Origin: Coix lacryma-jobi var. lacryma-jobi | Lineage: Eukaryota; Streptophyta; Magnoliopsida; Poales; Poaceae | Direction: 5' to 3' | DNA: 64,000 nt | NCBI GenBank assembly: GCA_009763385.1 | Contig: CM019825.1 | Location: forward strand, 120,337,131 to 120,401,130 | Part shown: positions 22,343 through 34,104 of the stretch, piece by piece | Layout of the letters: the number at the start of each line of letters is the position of its first letter | How positions within the stretch are numbered: the first letter of the stretch is position 1 | Made by a program: the position numbers and the translations under genes | The notes under the pieces: generated by a model | What the model was told of the DNA's origin: nothing | The model's input: only the letters and a program-made list of their open reading frames with translations | Databases searched by the model: none

Positions 22343-23015
22343 TGTTGGTAACACACTTGCCCAACCTCCGCACACGAGCAGGGGGGTGGCGAAGGTGGCC
22401 AATCGTTAGAACCAAGCGTAGATGCAGCGGGAACAAAATCAATGCGAAGGTATAAGGAAGCGAGAACGGTGTCACTGTGGCTCTATTCCCCAGAAAACAT
22501 GTGTATTACACTGTTCACCCCCCGGTATTTATAGGGGATACCAGGGGGTGCTGACCAAATTACAATAGGGTACAAGAAAGATTCCTCTGCGCTATGCACA
22601 CAGAAGGGCAGAAATGTACAAACACGAGTGGAGTGGAAACCCTAGTCTGTCTTCCTCCTGCCCACCGCCATTTTGCTTCGTTTATCTTCGCGGGAGGGCA
22701 AGGGTTGACCTCCACCTTGTGAAGACTCCCGTCCCGCCGCGAGGTCCGGGTCCCTTCGCCTCGCGTTGGGCCTGAGCCTCTTGGCGAAGGTTCGCGAGAT
22801 GCACGAGGGTTTCTTCCAGTGCTCTTCATGCCCTTTGCGTGTAAGAACTTGCTAAACATTCCGAAGGTTGAGTTAGAATTCAGGGGCCCGAACGGTGACT
22901 TGAGGGACTCAGCAAATAAAGAGGCAGGCTTTGGCGAAGGTGCGCGGGACGCGCGAGGGGCGTCTTGTTGAGCCAGCCTGCGTGGCGCCACTGCCGAGGG
23001 TCCCCTTCCCCAACA
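22343..23015 (-). repeat. Element C 5' LTR
   Basis: 673 bp, TGTTGG...CCAACA termini on the plus strand. Minus-strand TATAAATA promoter at 22526-22533. Differs from the LTR at 9981 at 18 sites by my count, suggesting an insertion about a million years old at usual grass LTR rates (inference). Confidence 0.92.
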
Positions 23016-23020
23016 TCTTC
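23016..23020 (+). repeat. Target-site duplication of element C, right copy (TCTTC)
   Basis: Pairs with 8561-8565. After it, the leader and gag of element B resume. Confidence 0.88.
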
Positions 23021-23049
23021 TTTCTTTCTTACCTCGTTCTATCTCCACG

Positions 23050-24915
23050 ATGGCCAACAAGACCATTCGTGAATTTTTTGCTCCTTCTCCCGCTAATGTA
23101 GCGATAGGACCAGACGTGATCGATGCCAGCCTCAATTTTGAGTTGAAACCGGCTCTGATCACGATGGTCCAAGCTAGCCCGTTCTGTGGCAAAGCTCATG
23201 AGGATGCCAATGCTCACCTCCAACAATTTTTGGAGATTTGCGGCACCTTCACCATTAAGGGGATAACCCAAGAAGCCATCCATCTTCGTCTCTTTCCTTT
23301 CTCTCTGCTAGGAAAAGGGAAACAATGGTTCTATACCAGTCGCAACGCTGTAGGCACATGGGACAAATGTTCCAATGCTTTTCTCGCCAAATTCTTCCTG
23401 ATGGGCAAGACGAATGCTCTTCGCAACAAAATCTCCAGCTTTACGCAACAAGCCGAGGAATCTATTCCTGAGGCTTGGGAGAGGTTGCAAGAGTATGTCG
23501 CTGCTTGTCCGCACCATGGTATGGAGGACTGGCTATTGATCCAGAACTTCTACCATGGCCTAACCCCACTCTCTAGAAGCCATTTGGATGCCGCCACCGG
23601 CGGTGCATTCTTTTCTCTGAATGTTGCAGATGCTATGGCTCTCATAGATAAGATGGTGTCGAACCAAGGATGGAATGATGAGAGACTGTAGCCCCGTAAG
23701 CGAGGTATGCATTCCCTTAAGGAGGCCGACATGATCGTGGCCAAGATGGACCTGCTAGCCAAGAAGCTGGATAGCTGTGAGAAGATGAACCAACAAGAAA
23801 GTGTCCAATCTCTGGAATCCTACATGACTTGTGAAGTCTGTGGAGAAATCGGATATTCTGGGAACCACTGCCCCAAACTACATGAAGATTTGAACTTCAT
23901 CAACAATAACAACAACAACGGTTTCCGTCAACAGAATCAAGGATGGAATCAGCACTCCAACTCTCAAGGTAACAATTCATTCCCTCGCTCTAATTTTCAG
24001 AATTCTGATAATTTCTCGTTCTTAAAGAATTTAGTTTACTCACAAGGTAGAACTACTGAATTCTTGAATAAGAAATTAATGTCGAATGATAAAACCCTTG
24101 AGAATATAAATGCTAAATTAGAAGATTTCTCATCTGCTCTGAAAAATCAATGAAGTTTTAATAAGATGTTAGAAACCCAATTAGCTCAACTTGCTGCTAT
24201 CATACCAACTTTTGAACCTGGCAAAATTCCTACTAAACCTGATATGGAAACTGCAAATATGGTTGAAATAAAATATTTTAACTATTATGAAGATCAAACC
24301 ATGACTGTTAAAAAGGGTGATCTTGGTAGTCCCATAATTAGATGCTCAATCTATGGTGAAGTCTTTAAAAATGCCATGTGTGATTTAGGATCGAGTGTGA
24401 ACATTCTATCTAAAGATCTCTATAAAAACTCGTTCTTTCCAACCATGTCATCCACATCTGCCTATGTTGTGCTAGTTGATCAATCCACTTGCTATGTAGA
24501 AGGAATAGTTAATTATTTACCTGTTCATATTAGAGGTTCATATGTTCCTACTGATTTCATAATACTAGACATGGGAAATAGGAAAGTTGTGCCTCTAATC
24601 TTAGGTAGACCTTTCTTGAATACTGTGAATGCCTGCATATATGTGGGGAGTGGTAAAATGCAAATGACATTAGGAGGGAGGAAGGAAATATTCTCTTTTT
24701 CCCGTGGTCCCGCATATGCCGCTAACATGCAGGAAGCAAAACCCGTTCGAACCAAGAAGAGGCGCCCAAGAACAAGGTGGAACAGAAAGAAAGAACCACC
24801 TCCTCCTGAGTTGTGTAATTCACATGACAAAGGAGAGGTGCCAGAAGAAGAAGAACCCGATGAAATACTTAAAGAAGAATCACCCAAGGAAGAAGATCCA
24901 CCCGACAAAGGATGA
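23050..24915 (+). pseudogene. Element B gag-protease polyprotein, two internal stops
   Basis: ATG context CCACGATGG. One 621-codon frame has TAG at 23689-23691 and TGA at 24151-24153; the sequence on either side stays in frame. The N-terminus MANKTIREFFAPSPANV leads to a gag domain (LRLFPFSLLGKGKQWFY, FLMGKTNALRNKISSF, LQEYVAACPHHGMEDWLLIQ), knuckle CEVCGEIGYSGNHCP, Asn-rich linker, then an aspartic protease with DLGSSVNILSKDLY and LILGRPFLNT. The C-terminus is Lys/Glu-rich. DLG in place of DTG is usual for the Athila group. No RT follows, so the element probably relied on enzymes supplied by another element. Confidence 0.85.
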
Positions 24916-25704
24916 AATTCCATGGATCTAAGGTATGGATTTACTTTTTAAATTTCCCTTCAAATTTCCCTTTTCAAATAAATAACATATGTCATGCATG
25001 TAACTAAAAAAAAATCAGTTATCATTAGTTATATGCATAAGTATATGTTAACTTAGCTAGAGTAATAAAAAAAATCATAATAGGATAGTTTCCCTTTTTC
25101 ACAACAATAGATAGTTTCCTTTTAATAAAATGAGAACAAGAGCTCCGACCGAGAAAGATGAAGACCCTTCACCAAGCAAGAAGCCAGCTTGGGGGAGACT
25201 CCCGCTCCAATAAGGTATGTCTCAAGCCTACACTTTATATTTAGTTCTTAAATTCTATATCTTTTGAATGTTATATGCTTGCCTAAGTAATTATTCCATG
25301 AATAAAATTGATAAAATTTGCTTAAACAAGTTGAAACCTGAATAAGATTTGAAATGTGTCATGCAAATGCTATTGTTATGGTTTGAATAACTGGTCTTAT
25401 CTAAGTTGTAGCTTTTGTGGGTTGCACATGCTTTAACTGAAATCATGCTCAGTGAATAAAGTTAGTAAGAAATGGAGTAATTCTTTAAACTTGCTAAGGT
25501 GAAATTAGGACCTAATCTGGGGGATTTCTTTTAAAAATTATGAAAACCTTGCTAAAAGTTCCTCCTAGATTTTATCCCATTCCACCTCCAGCCAAATATT
25601 TGTTAGTCAAAACCGCAAAGAGCTTTGTCTGTGTTGAGCTTTGTTAGACCTCATAGATCTTAGTAGAGAAGCTTATCATATCTTTTGAATCAAGATTCAC
25701 ACAC
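24916..25704 (+). other. Element B non-coding tail
   Basis: AT-rich. The only notable feature is CCAGCTTGGGGGAGACTCCC near 25184-25203, a G-rich tract like those that follow pol in Athila-type elements. No RT or integrase similarity. It is cut at 25705 by the LTR of element D; the bases next to the LTR are CACAC, the expected left duplication of D. Confidence 0.6.
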
Positions 25705-26827
25705 TGTCGGTGTTTCGAACCCGGGGGTATGACACCAACGAGTAATATGATCGCGTGCTCTCTTCCTGGATGGTGATGCAAGATGACACAAGGATTTATC
25801 CTGGTTCGGGCAAAGAAGGCCCTACGTCCAGCGGGGGAGGAGGTTCTTGTATTACTTGCACCTAAGTGCTTGTACAGGGGCGAATACAAGCTCAATGAGC
25901 GTGGACCGGAGTCCGGACTCGAGTGTGCGTGTGTGTGGACTCGTGTGTTGTCTCTCGGAGTTGTGTAACCGTGTGCGCGAGGGGCCCCGGCGTCCCCTTT
26001 TATAGAGCAAGAGGAGGCCAGGTTTTTACGGGAATGACATGTACAATGTTCGATATGGCGAAGGGTAGGAAACCCGTCTTGTCGGGGCCACTGGAGCCGA
26101 TGTGGGCGTTGCTGTTGAGGCGTCCTTGGAGCGTGGTCTCCATCCCGAGCGCGGACGTGGAGGCGTGGCGACATGGGGGCCGTACATCGCCCCTTTCGGT
26201 ATGTACAGGACGCGGCGGGGTCCCTCCGGGTCTTGGGGTACCTGTCCTCCAATAGCGTGAAAGCGGTTAGGGCTCGAGGGGCGCGGAGCCGGCCTCGAGG
26301 TGGCGCCTATGGGGGGGCTCGAGCCCCCGCAGGTATGGGCAAGTCCCGAAACGCCCGGGCGCACGGCGGGAACCCAGGCCTCGGGATGAGGCTCGAATGT
26401 ACTACAGTGCAGGGCATGGCCCAACAGTGCTGTACTCGCGCCCTTTTGCCCATGTTTGAGGTGAAAGCGAGATTTGACTGTGGCTCCGGTTTGCTGTGGC
26501 GCACGTCGCCGTGCTCCAGAAGACGTGACCGGAGTAGGTGAACGCATTAAATACACAATATGGGGCTGGTATCTGGCGCCCGTGCCGCTCGAGGGGGGCG
26601 TGAAGCGTCTCGAGGGATAGGCTGTCGCGCTAGAGAGGCTCGGGGTCCCCGCGTGGTGTCTCGAGGAGCGATGTCTGGCTGTGGAGGGCTCGAGGCCTAT
26701 GTACCGGAGCTCGAGGGGTTGGTTTTTTTAGAAGGTTAGACCTGCTAGGTTCGTTATTGAACGGCGTTCCAGGTTTAACCTATTTGTTTGCGTTGATTGG
26801 GGGTACCCCTTTGGTGTTCCCCCGACA
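25705..26827 (-). repeat. Element D 3' LTR
   Basis: 1123 bp with TGTCGGTGTT...CCCGACA ends on the plus strand. TATAAAAG promoter on the minus strand at 25997-26004. Its first 785 bases match the partial LTR at 63216-64000 with few substitutions. A 'GCTCGAGG'-rich middle is characteristic. Confidence 0.92.
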
Positions 26828-26842
26828 GTAGCCCCCGAGCCC
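26828..26842 (-). other. Element D polypurine tract
   Basis: The minus strand reads GGGCTCGGGGGCTAC immediately before the LTR start TGTCGGGGG. This places the 3' LTR on the left. Confidence 0.8.
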
Positions 26843-27841
26843 TTGTTCGAGTGCTGGCACTCGAGCAGGGGCTCCTGACTGGGATCTCGAGAGTTAGCTA
26901 ACTGGTCTCGAGGGTTTAGCCGTTTTGATTCCGTGGGTGTCATGCGAGCGACACCCGCGGGTGTAGCCCCCGAGGCCACGGGGGAGTGGTTAGCACTCCC
27001 TCGTGGGCTTTCTGCGAGCGTTAGTTGCGTTTTTTAGGTTCGGGAGTGTCGAGCCCCCGAGTTTTTTTTAACCCTCTTTCGTCGAGGGGTGCCAGGCTGA
27101 ACTGACCGGCCGGCTCTTTGAGCTGTCCGGCACGCCAATTGCCCTGGCTTGTTATCCCGCGAGTCCTTTCGATCGGATGCGAGGGGGGATGCCTCGTACT
27201 ACCACGAGCGGGCGAGTATCGAGGTTCCCGGTGAGCTGGTAACGGGGAAATCCAAGTGAGACCTCGTGCCCCGTTCGATGGGGTCGACTGTAGCCCGGAG
27301 GCGATCTCATAAAGCATGGGCGCTCAGTCTGCAGGAGTGCCGGGTCCATTCGATAGGACCCGGTGGCTCGATGCCTCCCTTCGAGGGGATCTCACTGCAC
27401 GTCGCGCGCCCTGCCTTGGATACACGTGAGGGGCCTCGAGGGCTTGGCCCTCGAGCGATGCTGCGAGTGGCGCCCCTTGGTGTCCCTGACTCGGGTGCTC
27501 GAAGCCGGCTGTCGAACCCCCTTCGAGGGCCAGCCTTCGCTGCTTCGAGGCTTAGGGCCGGGGCCCATTTTTACCTTCCTGAAGAAGCTTTCGTCGCTTG
27601 GAATCCTTCTGCCCGTTGGACGCGCCTTTTTAGGCAGAAACCGTCAGGGAGTGGAGATCGTGGCGCCAGGGCAGCGGGCGTGAAGTTGGAGCGGCGGCCG
27701 CGGAGGGCCCCGGTAGTTGAGTGAATGGGATGTCGCCGCGTGTACCTGTCACCCGGCTCGAGACGTGGTTAGGTGGGCGCATTAAATGCATGCGGTTACC
27801 TTTTTACGTCATGGGAGACCCCGCCCGTTGGGGTTTTCCCT
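26843..27841. other. Element D non-coding stretch upstream of the antisense gene
   Basis: GC-rich with many CTCGAGG words; open frames on both strands look like composition artefacts. It holds the upstream region of the antisense promoter and the 3' untranslated part of the genomic RNA. Confidence 0.5.
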
Positions 27842-27849
27842 TATAAATA
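27842..27849 (+). promoter_or_regulatory. TATA box of the element D antisense gene
   Basis: TATAAATA on the plus strand, 141 bases before the ATG at 27990. Same arrangement as in element C, supporting independent transcription of this gene. Confidence 0.65.
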
Positions 27850-27989
27850 TCGAAAGAGGGGAAAAGGAACCCTTTACTTTGCCTTTGCCTTCACCGCCGC
27901 CGTAGCCTTCACGCGCCCTCTCCCTCGAGCTAGTCGATTGGGGATTTTCCGGCCGCCCGTCCGCTGCTCGGGTTCGCGCCGCCATCATC

Positions 27990-30900
27990 ATGGCCGCCCA
28001 GACACAAGCACTGCCGGCCGAAGACTGGAGCCCGACGAAGGTGACGCAGCGCGAGATGGACTCGTTGGTGGCCCAGGGGCTTCTGCGCCCCAACCCGGAG
28101 GAGGGACCCGCGTGGTGGGTTATCCCATCGGCGGAGCACCGGGAGCCGCACCCGCCGGAGGGGTACGTGGTGAGCTTCACGGGCTACCACCGCATGGGGC
28201 TCGGTGTTCCGCCGAGCCGCTTCATGCAGGCGCTGACCCATCACTACGAGGTGGAGCTGCAACACTTCTCCCCCAATTCAATCTCGCACGCTGCCATCTT
28301 CGCAGCGGTGTGCGAGGGGTACCTGAAGATGGAGCCGCACTGGGAGATGTTCGTCCATCTCTTCCGGGGCGAGCTCTTCATCAAGGCCTTGAAGCCCAGC
28401 GGGAGGCGGCTCGTGCGCATGGGCTCCCTCACCGTCACTGCGAGGACTGGGACCTCGTCGGCCAATGTCCCCCGTGAATACCTGCGGTACAAGCTTTCCA
28501 CCAACCAGGCCGGGTGGGACGACCACTGGTTCTATCTGCGGAATGAAGGTGGTCTCCTTCCGCAGTACACCGGCCGTGTCCTCACTCAACGCCCGGAGAA
28601 GTGGACCTAGGTTGTCGCGGCGGACAGGCAACGCCACCTGGTACCGCTGATGAAGATGATGAGGACGCTGGTGGACGAGAGGGATTTGATCGTGCAAGCG
28701 GTCATCTGGGCGTTCCACCAGCGAAGGGTTCTTCCGCTGGCGGACCGCCCCCTTCTTATGCACGAGATGGGGCCGAAGGCCCAGCTCGAGGCGCTAAATC
28801 GATCGAGGATGGCCGAGGAGAGGCTGTCTCGGAACGAGGGCGTCTCCCGGGTGTCAATCACAATCCAAGGGTCGTTCATCCCTGAGTACACCAACCTGGT
28901 CGCCATGGCACCCGATGAGGGGTGTCTCGACCTGGTAAGCCACCCTCAAGCTAAGCTGTCCCGAGCCTCCTCCCCCTTTCTCTTTCTCCGAACCTTGTGC
29001 ATTCTTCTTGTGGTTTGTCTCGTCACGCTTCTTCTTTTTGCAGGGGGCATTTACTTGTCGTGCGTCGAGGCCTCCGGTGAGGGAGGACGCCGCGGATACC
29101 CAGGTGAGGCGCCTCTCTGCTCAGAAAGACAAGGAGAGCAAGGATGCCAGAAAGAAGAAAGAGAAAAACAAAAACCTGCGTCGCTCGGCTCGGGAGCAGA
29201 GGCTGGCGAAGGCTCGTCGCAACCGGCAGCTTGGAGATGGGTCCCCCGAGCTGAGCTCCTCGAGCTTGGAGGAGGAGAGTGATGATGAGGAGGAGAGTGA
29301 CGACGAGGGGATGGATGCACGTCTGAGGTGCGCGGGGGTCGTCGATGTCAGGGCTGACCGCTCCTTTGTGCAGGGCCCCCCGGCGAAGGGATCACGCGGG
29401 ACGCAGCCGCGGAAGGCGGCGCCGATCCCTGCCTCGTCGGGGGCCCGAGGTCCGTCGAGCTCCGTGCCGGACGTGCCCCCGGACGCAAAGAAGCCTCGGA
29501 CTCGGGGTGCCGTCGCCGCGGCACAGAAGGAGGCTTCGGCCACATCGACCAAGGCAGGGTCTCTCGAGAAGGGCCGAACCTCGAGGAGTGATCATCACGC
29601 CGGAGGGGATGCCGGGGTCGGCCGCCACGAGGCGTCGAGGGCGTCGTCCAGCCCGCAGAGGAGCGGGCAGCATGAGAGGGCGCCGAGCCCCCGTCATCAT
29701 GACCGTCGAGGGGGGAGTCCCTGGCCGTCTCGCGACCAGAGTCGCGACCGACCCCGGAGTCCGTCGCCGCACCACCGCCGGGAGAAGGAGGCAGATGTGG
29801 GGAGGCGCGACCGCCGGCCCGAGCGCCGGAGTAGGTCTCGGATCCCGCGCCGGGAAGGCACCGAGATGACCGCTCGAAGGAGGCGCGGTCGCCCCCCAGA
29901 GACAAGGGGCAGAAGGAGTGCTCCCCATCGAGGTCGAGCCACGGGAAGCACCGGGAGCCTTCCCCCCGATCGAGCCACACAGAGATGGCTCGGGAGCATG
30001 GCTCGAGCCGTAGATCGGGCTCGAAGCCCCCGGGTGAATCCGGCAGTCCGGGAAAGAAGGCCCGCCATCACTTTGGGTAAGTAGTGTTTTTCAATTTTGC
30101 TGGTAGTGAGGTTTTACTCCCCCCTTTCCTTTTATCTTTTGTGACACGCGCCGTCTATGGTTTTTTAGGGGAAAGCGCTCCTGGCAGGAGGTGGACCTCG
30201 CAGTGTCCAAGCGGACAAAGACCTCGAGCTCTGCTGTGGAACAGGCACCTCGAGGTACGGCTTCTTCCTCTGCTCAGGAGGCCGCTTGGCTGGCAAAGGC
30301 CCGAGCGGCCATGGCTCGGGGAAGTCAGATGGCCGCCGCGGATCTTGGTGAGGTCACCGCCATCGACCACGGAGGTCGAGGCATCTTCCTGACTCTGACG
30401 ACGTCGTTATCTTTTTCAGCAGGGAGCGCAGCTTCTGGCATCGATCCTGCCGTCACCGCGTCCGTCGCGACACCGCCTCTTCCTGCTCCGGTGGTACCTA
30501 CCAAGGGGGCCGCTTCTCCCCCCGCCGTGACAACCATTTTGGGGGGAGCACCGGAGATAGGCGCGGCTCCGTCGGTGTCTGAGGCCGGGGGGTTAGCGGC
30601 CCCCGAGACCCCAGTCGACGAGAGTCGGCCCACGGCGGAGGGGCAGGAGGGAGAGGCGCTGGTGCCGACGGTGGAGGAGCTCTTGGACGAGCTGGAGCGG
30701 GTGCCGCCTCCGGTCGAGGGCCCAACGCTGGAAGAAGCGCTCGAGGCCCCGGTCAGGGGCGACAAGACGCCGGAGGACTCGGCAAGGAGGAGAGCTTGGG
30801 GGCGAGCCACCCCTCGAGTGATCCGCTACCGCTCGGGTCCCCGTCCCCACGCGAGGCCGCGCCGTCGCCCCAGGAGGAGACAGAGCAGCGGGCGGAGACG

Positions 30901-32315
30901 GAGAAGGGGCGGAGGGAGCCGCAGCCTGTGCCACCGGTTGGCGGGCCGCAGCTGGCACCGCTCGAGCCGGAGGAGGAGGGCCTGCCCCTCGTCGAGGTCG
31001 ATCGACCGGTGTGGCCGTTTCCATACGCGTCGAGCTCGCCCCGAGCCATGGTCCCCATCGAGCGATCAGCCCAATAGGGGGCCCCGCGGGAGGCGCGGTC
31101 CATCTTCAGGGAGATGGTCGAGCTCATGGCGGAGGCGGAGCGGTCCTTCTCGGAGGAGACGGACAGGTCCGCGCGGGCGGCGGCTGCCCTAGCTAGGGCG
31201 GAGGCGGAGCTCCAGGATCTCCGCGCTGAGCTGAGCCGGAATGCTCAAATGGCGAGCCAGCTCAACGAAGCGCAGGTAGAGGCCCAGGCGGCTCGAGGGG
31301 AGGCCGCCCGAGCTAAGGAGGAGGCCGCCACCGCTCTGGAAGCGTCGAGGAAGGAGGTCGCCGCTGCCCAAAGCGAGGCCATCACCGCCCGGAGTGAAGC
31401 GGAGGCGGCGAGGAAGGAAGCTGCTAACGCCCAAAGCGGAGCCGCCACCGCCCGATCCACAGCGGAGGCGGCGAAGAAAGAGGCCGAGGATGCCTAGAGC
31501 GAGGCCGCCACCGCCCGATCCGCGGCGGAGGCGGCGCGACAAGAGGTGATCCGGAAGGATCTGGCCCTCGCAGAGACGGGCAAGCTGGTAGAAGACCTCA
31601 GGGCCAAAAAGCGTGACGTGTTGTCCGAGAAGCGTAAGCTTGATCAGCGCGTCGAGGGCCTTACCAGCAACCTCGCCGCTCTGGGCATGCACTGCAAAGG
31701 TAATTTTCATGCCTTGCCTTGTTTTGATCTCGAGGTTTTTGTCACGCCGCGATCTCACTCCTTCTTGTTTGTTGCGCAGAGGTTGAGAAGACCGCCGAGG
31801 AGCTTCGCGGGACGAACCAGGCGCTCCTGGGGCAACTCCAGGACGAGACCATGGTGGCAGAGCAAGCACGCGCCACCCTCGACAGGCTTGACTCTATGTG
31901 GGGCGTCGCTCCGGTAGCCGCGGCAGAGGGCGCGGTGGCTCGAGGCGACGCTTTGGTCGATGCCTTATGCTATTTTGACGTGGCCGCGCGGGACCGAGTC
32001 CGGCACGCTCTCCACCATGGCGTCAAGCAGGCGCTCGCGGCCGTCCGTTCTGGCTTCCGCTTCCCAGTCAATGTCGTCGCCAAGGGCTTCATTGAGATCG
32101 AGGGTAGGGACGAGGAATGGAACGATCGCCGCATCGACATGATCCTCGAGAAGGTGGACAAGCCGGGGGCGGCGCTCGCGAAGCTCTTCTAGGAGGACGT
32201 GCTGCCTCCGGATGCGGACAGCGGTGCTGGCGGCCCCCCTTCTCCTGGCCCGGACGTCGAGGCCGAGCCCGCCGCGGAAGATCTCGGGGAGGAGTACCAG
32301 ACCGACGAGGATTAA
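27990..32315 (+). pseudogene. Element D antisense gene: 'putative gypsy-type transposon' (PF04195-like) protein with Arg/Ser-rich and coiled-coil regions
   Basis: Starts MAAQTQALPAEDWSPTK. Residues about 60-180 carry the plant gypsy-type transposon domain (FTGYHRMGLGVPPSRFMQAL, FAAVCEGYLKMEPHWEMFVH). Likely GT-AG introns are 28935-29043, about 30077-30168, 30348-30422 and 31700-31779. The second exon is very Lys/Arg/Ser-rich with acidic DDEEESDDEG; the later exon has an Ala/Glu heptad coiled coil, then a conserved-looking end (VRHALHHGVKQALAAV ... PVNVVAKGFIEIEGRDEEW). Broken by TAG at 28608, 31075, 31495 and 32190, a frameshift near 30790 and perhaps one at the second intron. It is convergent with integrase. 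Unlike the protein of C, its N-terminus is not histone-like. Function unknown. Confidence 0.72.
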
Positions 32316-32867
32316 GACCTGCGTGTCAAATTTGGGCATCGAGGCCCTTTGTAAAAATTTGTGTCATTACTTGTGGCCTGACGAGGCCAATATGTGTATA
32401 TATGACTTATTTATTTAAAGAAGCTGTTTTCTTTTCAAATTTATTCGATCAATTCTCTTTGTCGCTAGCTCGAGCTTCAACCGGCTTGGTCCGTGTTCCT
32501 TCGATACGCGCCACGAGTACCTCGAGGGGAGGCGTAGGTAGGGTACCGTAGCCCGGGGGCGTAGGTGGCCGTCTACGTCGACGCCCCCGACTCTTGGAGG
32601 CTCGGGGTATTTACGGATTTAGACGCTGCTAATACGCTCGAGGTGCGAATCGAGACGAGGGTCGAATTTTTGAAGAGAAAACGCGCATTTTTTCCGGAGT
32701 GTGGGGGGGGGGGCCCTCTGCCAGCCCCCGAGGGAGGCTCGACCCTGAGCAAAGCAGGGTCGAGGCTACCTTAAGTTGCTAACAAAATGAAAGACAATGC
32801 ACGAGTTTGTTCATTCATTTTGGGCGTGTTTGTACAAAGCAACAAAATGAATGAGGCCTCGAGGCCT
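32316..32867. other. Element D spacer between antisense gene and integrase
   Basis: Convergent 3' ends. TATGTGTATATATGACTTATTT near 32390 could serve as a polyadenylation region for the antisense gene. A G-run lies at about 32704-32712. No coding signal. Confidence 0.45.
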
Positions 32868-34104
32868 TTAAGGGTAGAAGCGACGTAGCTGAGATATGTT
32901 CCACGCGTTCGCCAGGATCCTGCCTTGGTCGTCGTAGAGCTTGTATGTTCCTGGCTTGAGCACCTCAGCTACGGCGTATGGGCCCTCCCACGGAGGGGTG
33001 AGCTTATGGCACCATCGATTATCTTGCAGCCGTCGAAGCACGAGGTCCCCCACCGCTAGGTCCCTTTTGCGCACGTGCTTGTCGTGGTAGCATCGAAGTG
33101 TTTGCTGGTAGCGCGCGGAGTTGATGAGCGCCACGTCTCGGGCTTCCTCGAGCTGGTCCTTGGCGTTGGCGAGCTTTTCGTCGTTGGTTTGCTCGTTGTA
33201 GGCTTGAAGTCAAGGTGAGCCGTACTCGAGGTCCGTAGGCAAGACGGCCTCGGCGCCGTAGGTTAGGAAGAACGGAGTGAACCCGGTGGCTCGACTCGGC
33301 GTAGTCCTGAGGCCCCACAGCACCGAGGGGAGCTCTGCAGCCCACCCCTTTCCGAAATTTTTGAGGGTCTTGAACAGCCTCGGCTTCAGCCCATGGAGTA
33401 TCATGCTGTTGGCGCGCTCGACCTGCCCGTTGCATTAAGGGTATGCGACCGCGGCCCAGGTCACGCGAATGCTGTTGTCGTCGCAGAAGTTGGTGAACTT
33501 TTTGCCCGTGAATTGGGTGCCATTGTCGGTGATAATGACGTTAGGCACCCCAAACCGGTACATGATGTCTGCAATGAACTCAACGGCTTTCTCGGAGGTG
33601 GGGTCGCCTATGGGCTTGGCTTCGATCCACTTGGTGAATTTGTCGATGGCCACGAGCACATGCGTGTACTTTCCGGTTGTCATCTTGAGGGGACCCACGA
33701 GGTCGAGCCCCCAGACGGCAAACGGCCAAGTAATGGGGATCATCTGCAGGGCGTGCGCGGGCTGGTGCGTTTGCTTGGCGTAAAACTGACACCCTTGGCA
33801 AGCTCGGACCAGGCACTTGGCGTCTCCGATGGCGGTTGGCCAGTAGAAGCCCTGTCGGAAGGCATTCCCTACCAGGGTCCTTGGCGCTGCGTGATGGCCG
33901 CAAGCCCCCCGAGTGCATGTCATTGAGGAGCCTGCGTCCCACCTCGAGGGGGATGCAGCGTTGAAGCATTCCTGATGGGCTTCGACGGTACAGCTCCCGT
34001 TCGTCGTCGTAGATGACGTAGGCCTTGGCCCATCGAGCGATGCGTCGGGCCTCCGTCTTGTCTTCCGGTAGCACGCCTTGCGTCAGGTAGTCGAGGAAGG
34101 GCAT
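32868..34104 (-). pseudogene. Element D integrase
   Basis: Continues pol after the break by E. Zinc-binding part LNDMHSGG ... CQGCQFYAKQ, catalytic Asp in WGLDLVGPLK, second Asp in IITDNGTQFTGKK, Glu in NGQVERANSM, then the C-terminal fold ending ISQLRRFYP. There is a one-base frameshift near 33905, TAA at 33435 where the family has Gln, and TGA at 33210. Both stops fit C-to-T decay. The domain would bind LTR ends and join them to target DNA; this copy cannot make a full protein. Confidence 0.87.
34100..34104. repeat. Target-site duplication of element E, left copy (GGCAT)
   Basis: GGCAT precedes TGTGACGG of the first LTR and recurs at 57812-57816 after the last TTACA, in the middle of element D pol. 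Confidence 0.9.

Larger units (their letters stand above)
8566..23015 (-). mobile_element. Element C: Tat-lineage Ty3/gypsy element with remnant of a three-LTR array
   Basis: Right to left: LTR, PBS, gag, protease, RT, RNase H, integrase, two tandem-repeat blocks, an opposite-strand gene, polypurine tract, LTR, then a second PBS and gag fragment and a 36-bp LTR stump. The RT-before-integrase order, PBS type and antisense gene mark the Tat lineage. The two full LTRs are each 673 bp with 18 differences by my count (about 2.7%). gag-pol carries several stops. Matching TCTTC duplications flank the whole. Confidence 0.92.
6455..25704 (+). mobile_element. Element B: Athila-like non-autonomous LTR retrotransposon, split by C and D
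   Basis: Visible pieces are a 5' LTR, a tRNA-Asp-type primer site, leader to 8565, then (after element C and one copy of the duplicated TCTTC) the leader end from 23021, gag-protease, and a non-coding tail to 25704, where element D begins. No RT, RNase H or integrase lies between protease and the GGGGGAG tract at about 25189, so B looks like a gag-protease-only derivative. Its 3' LTR should lie beyond 64000. The protease motif DLGSSVN and the PBS suit the Athila group. B inserted in element A gag; the left flank is ATCCC and the right flank is out of view. Confidence 0.82.
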
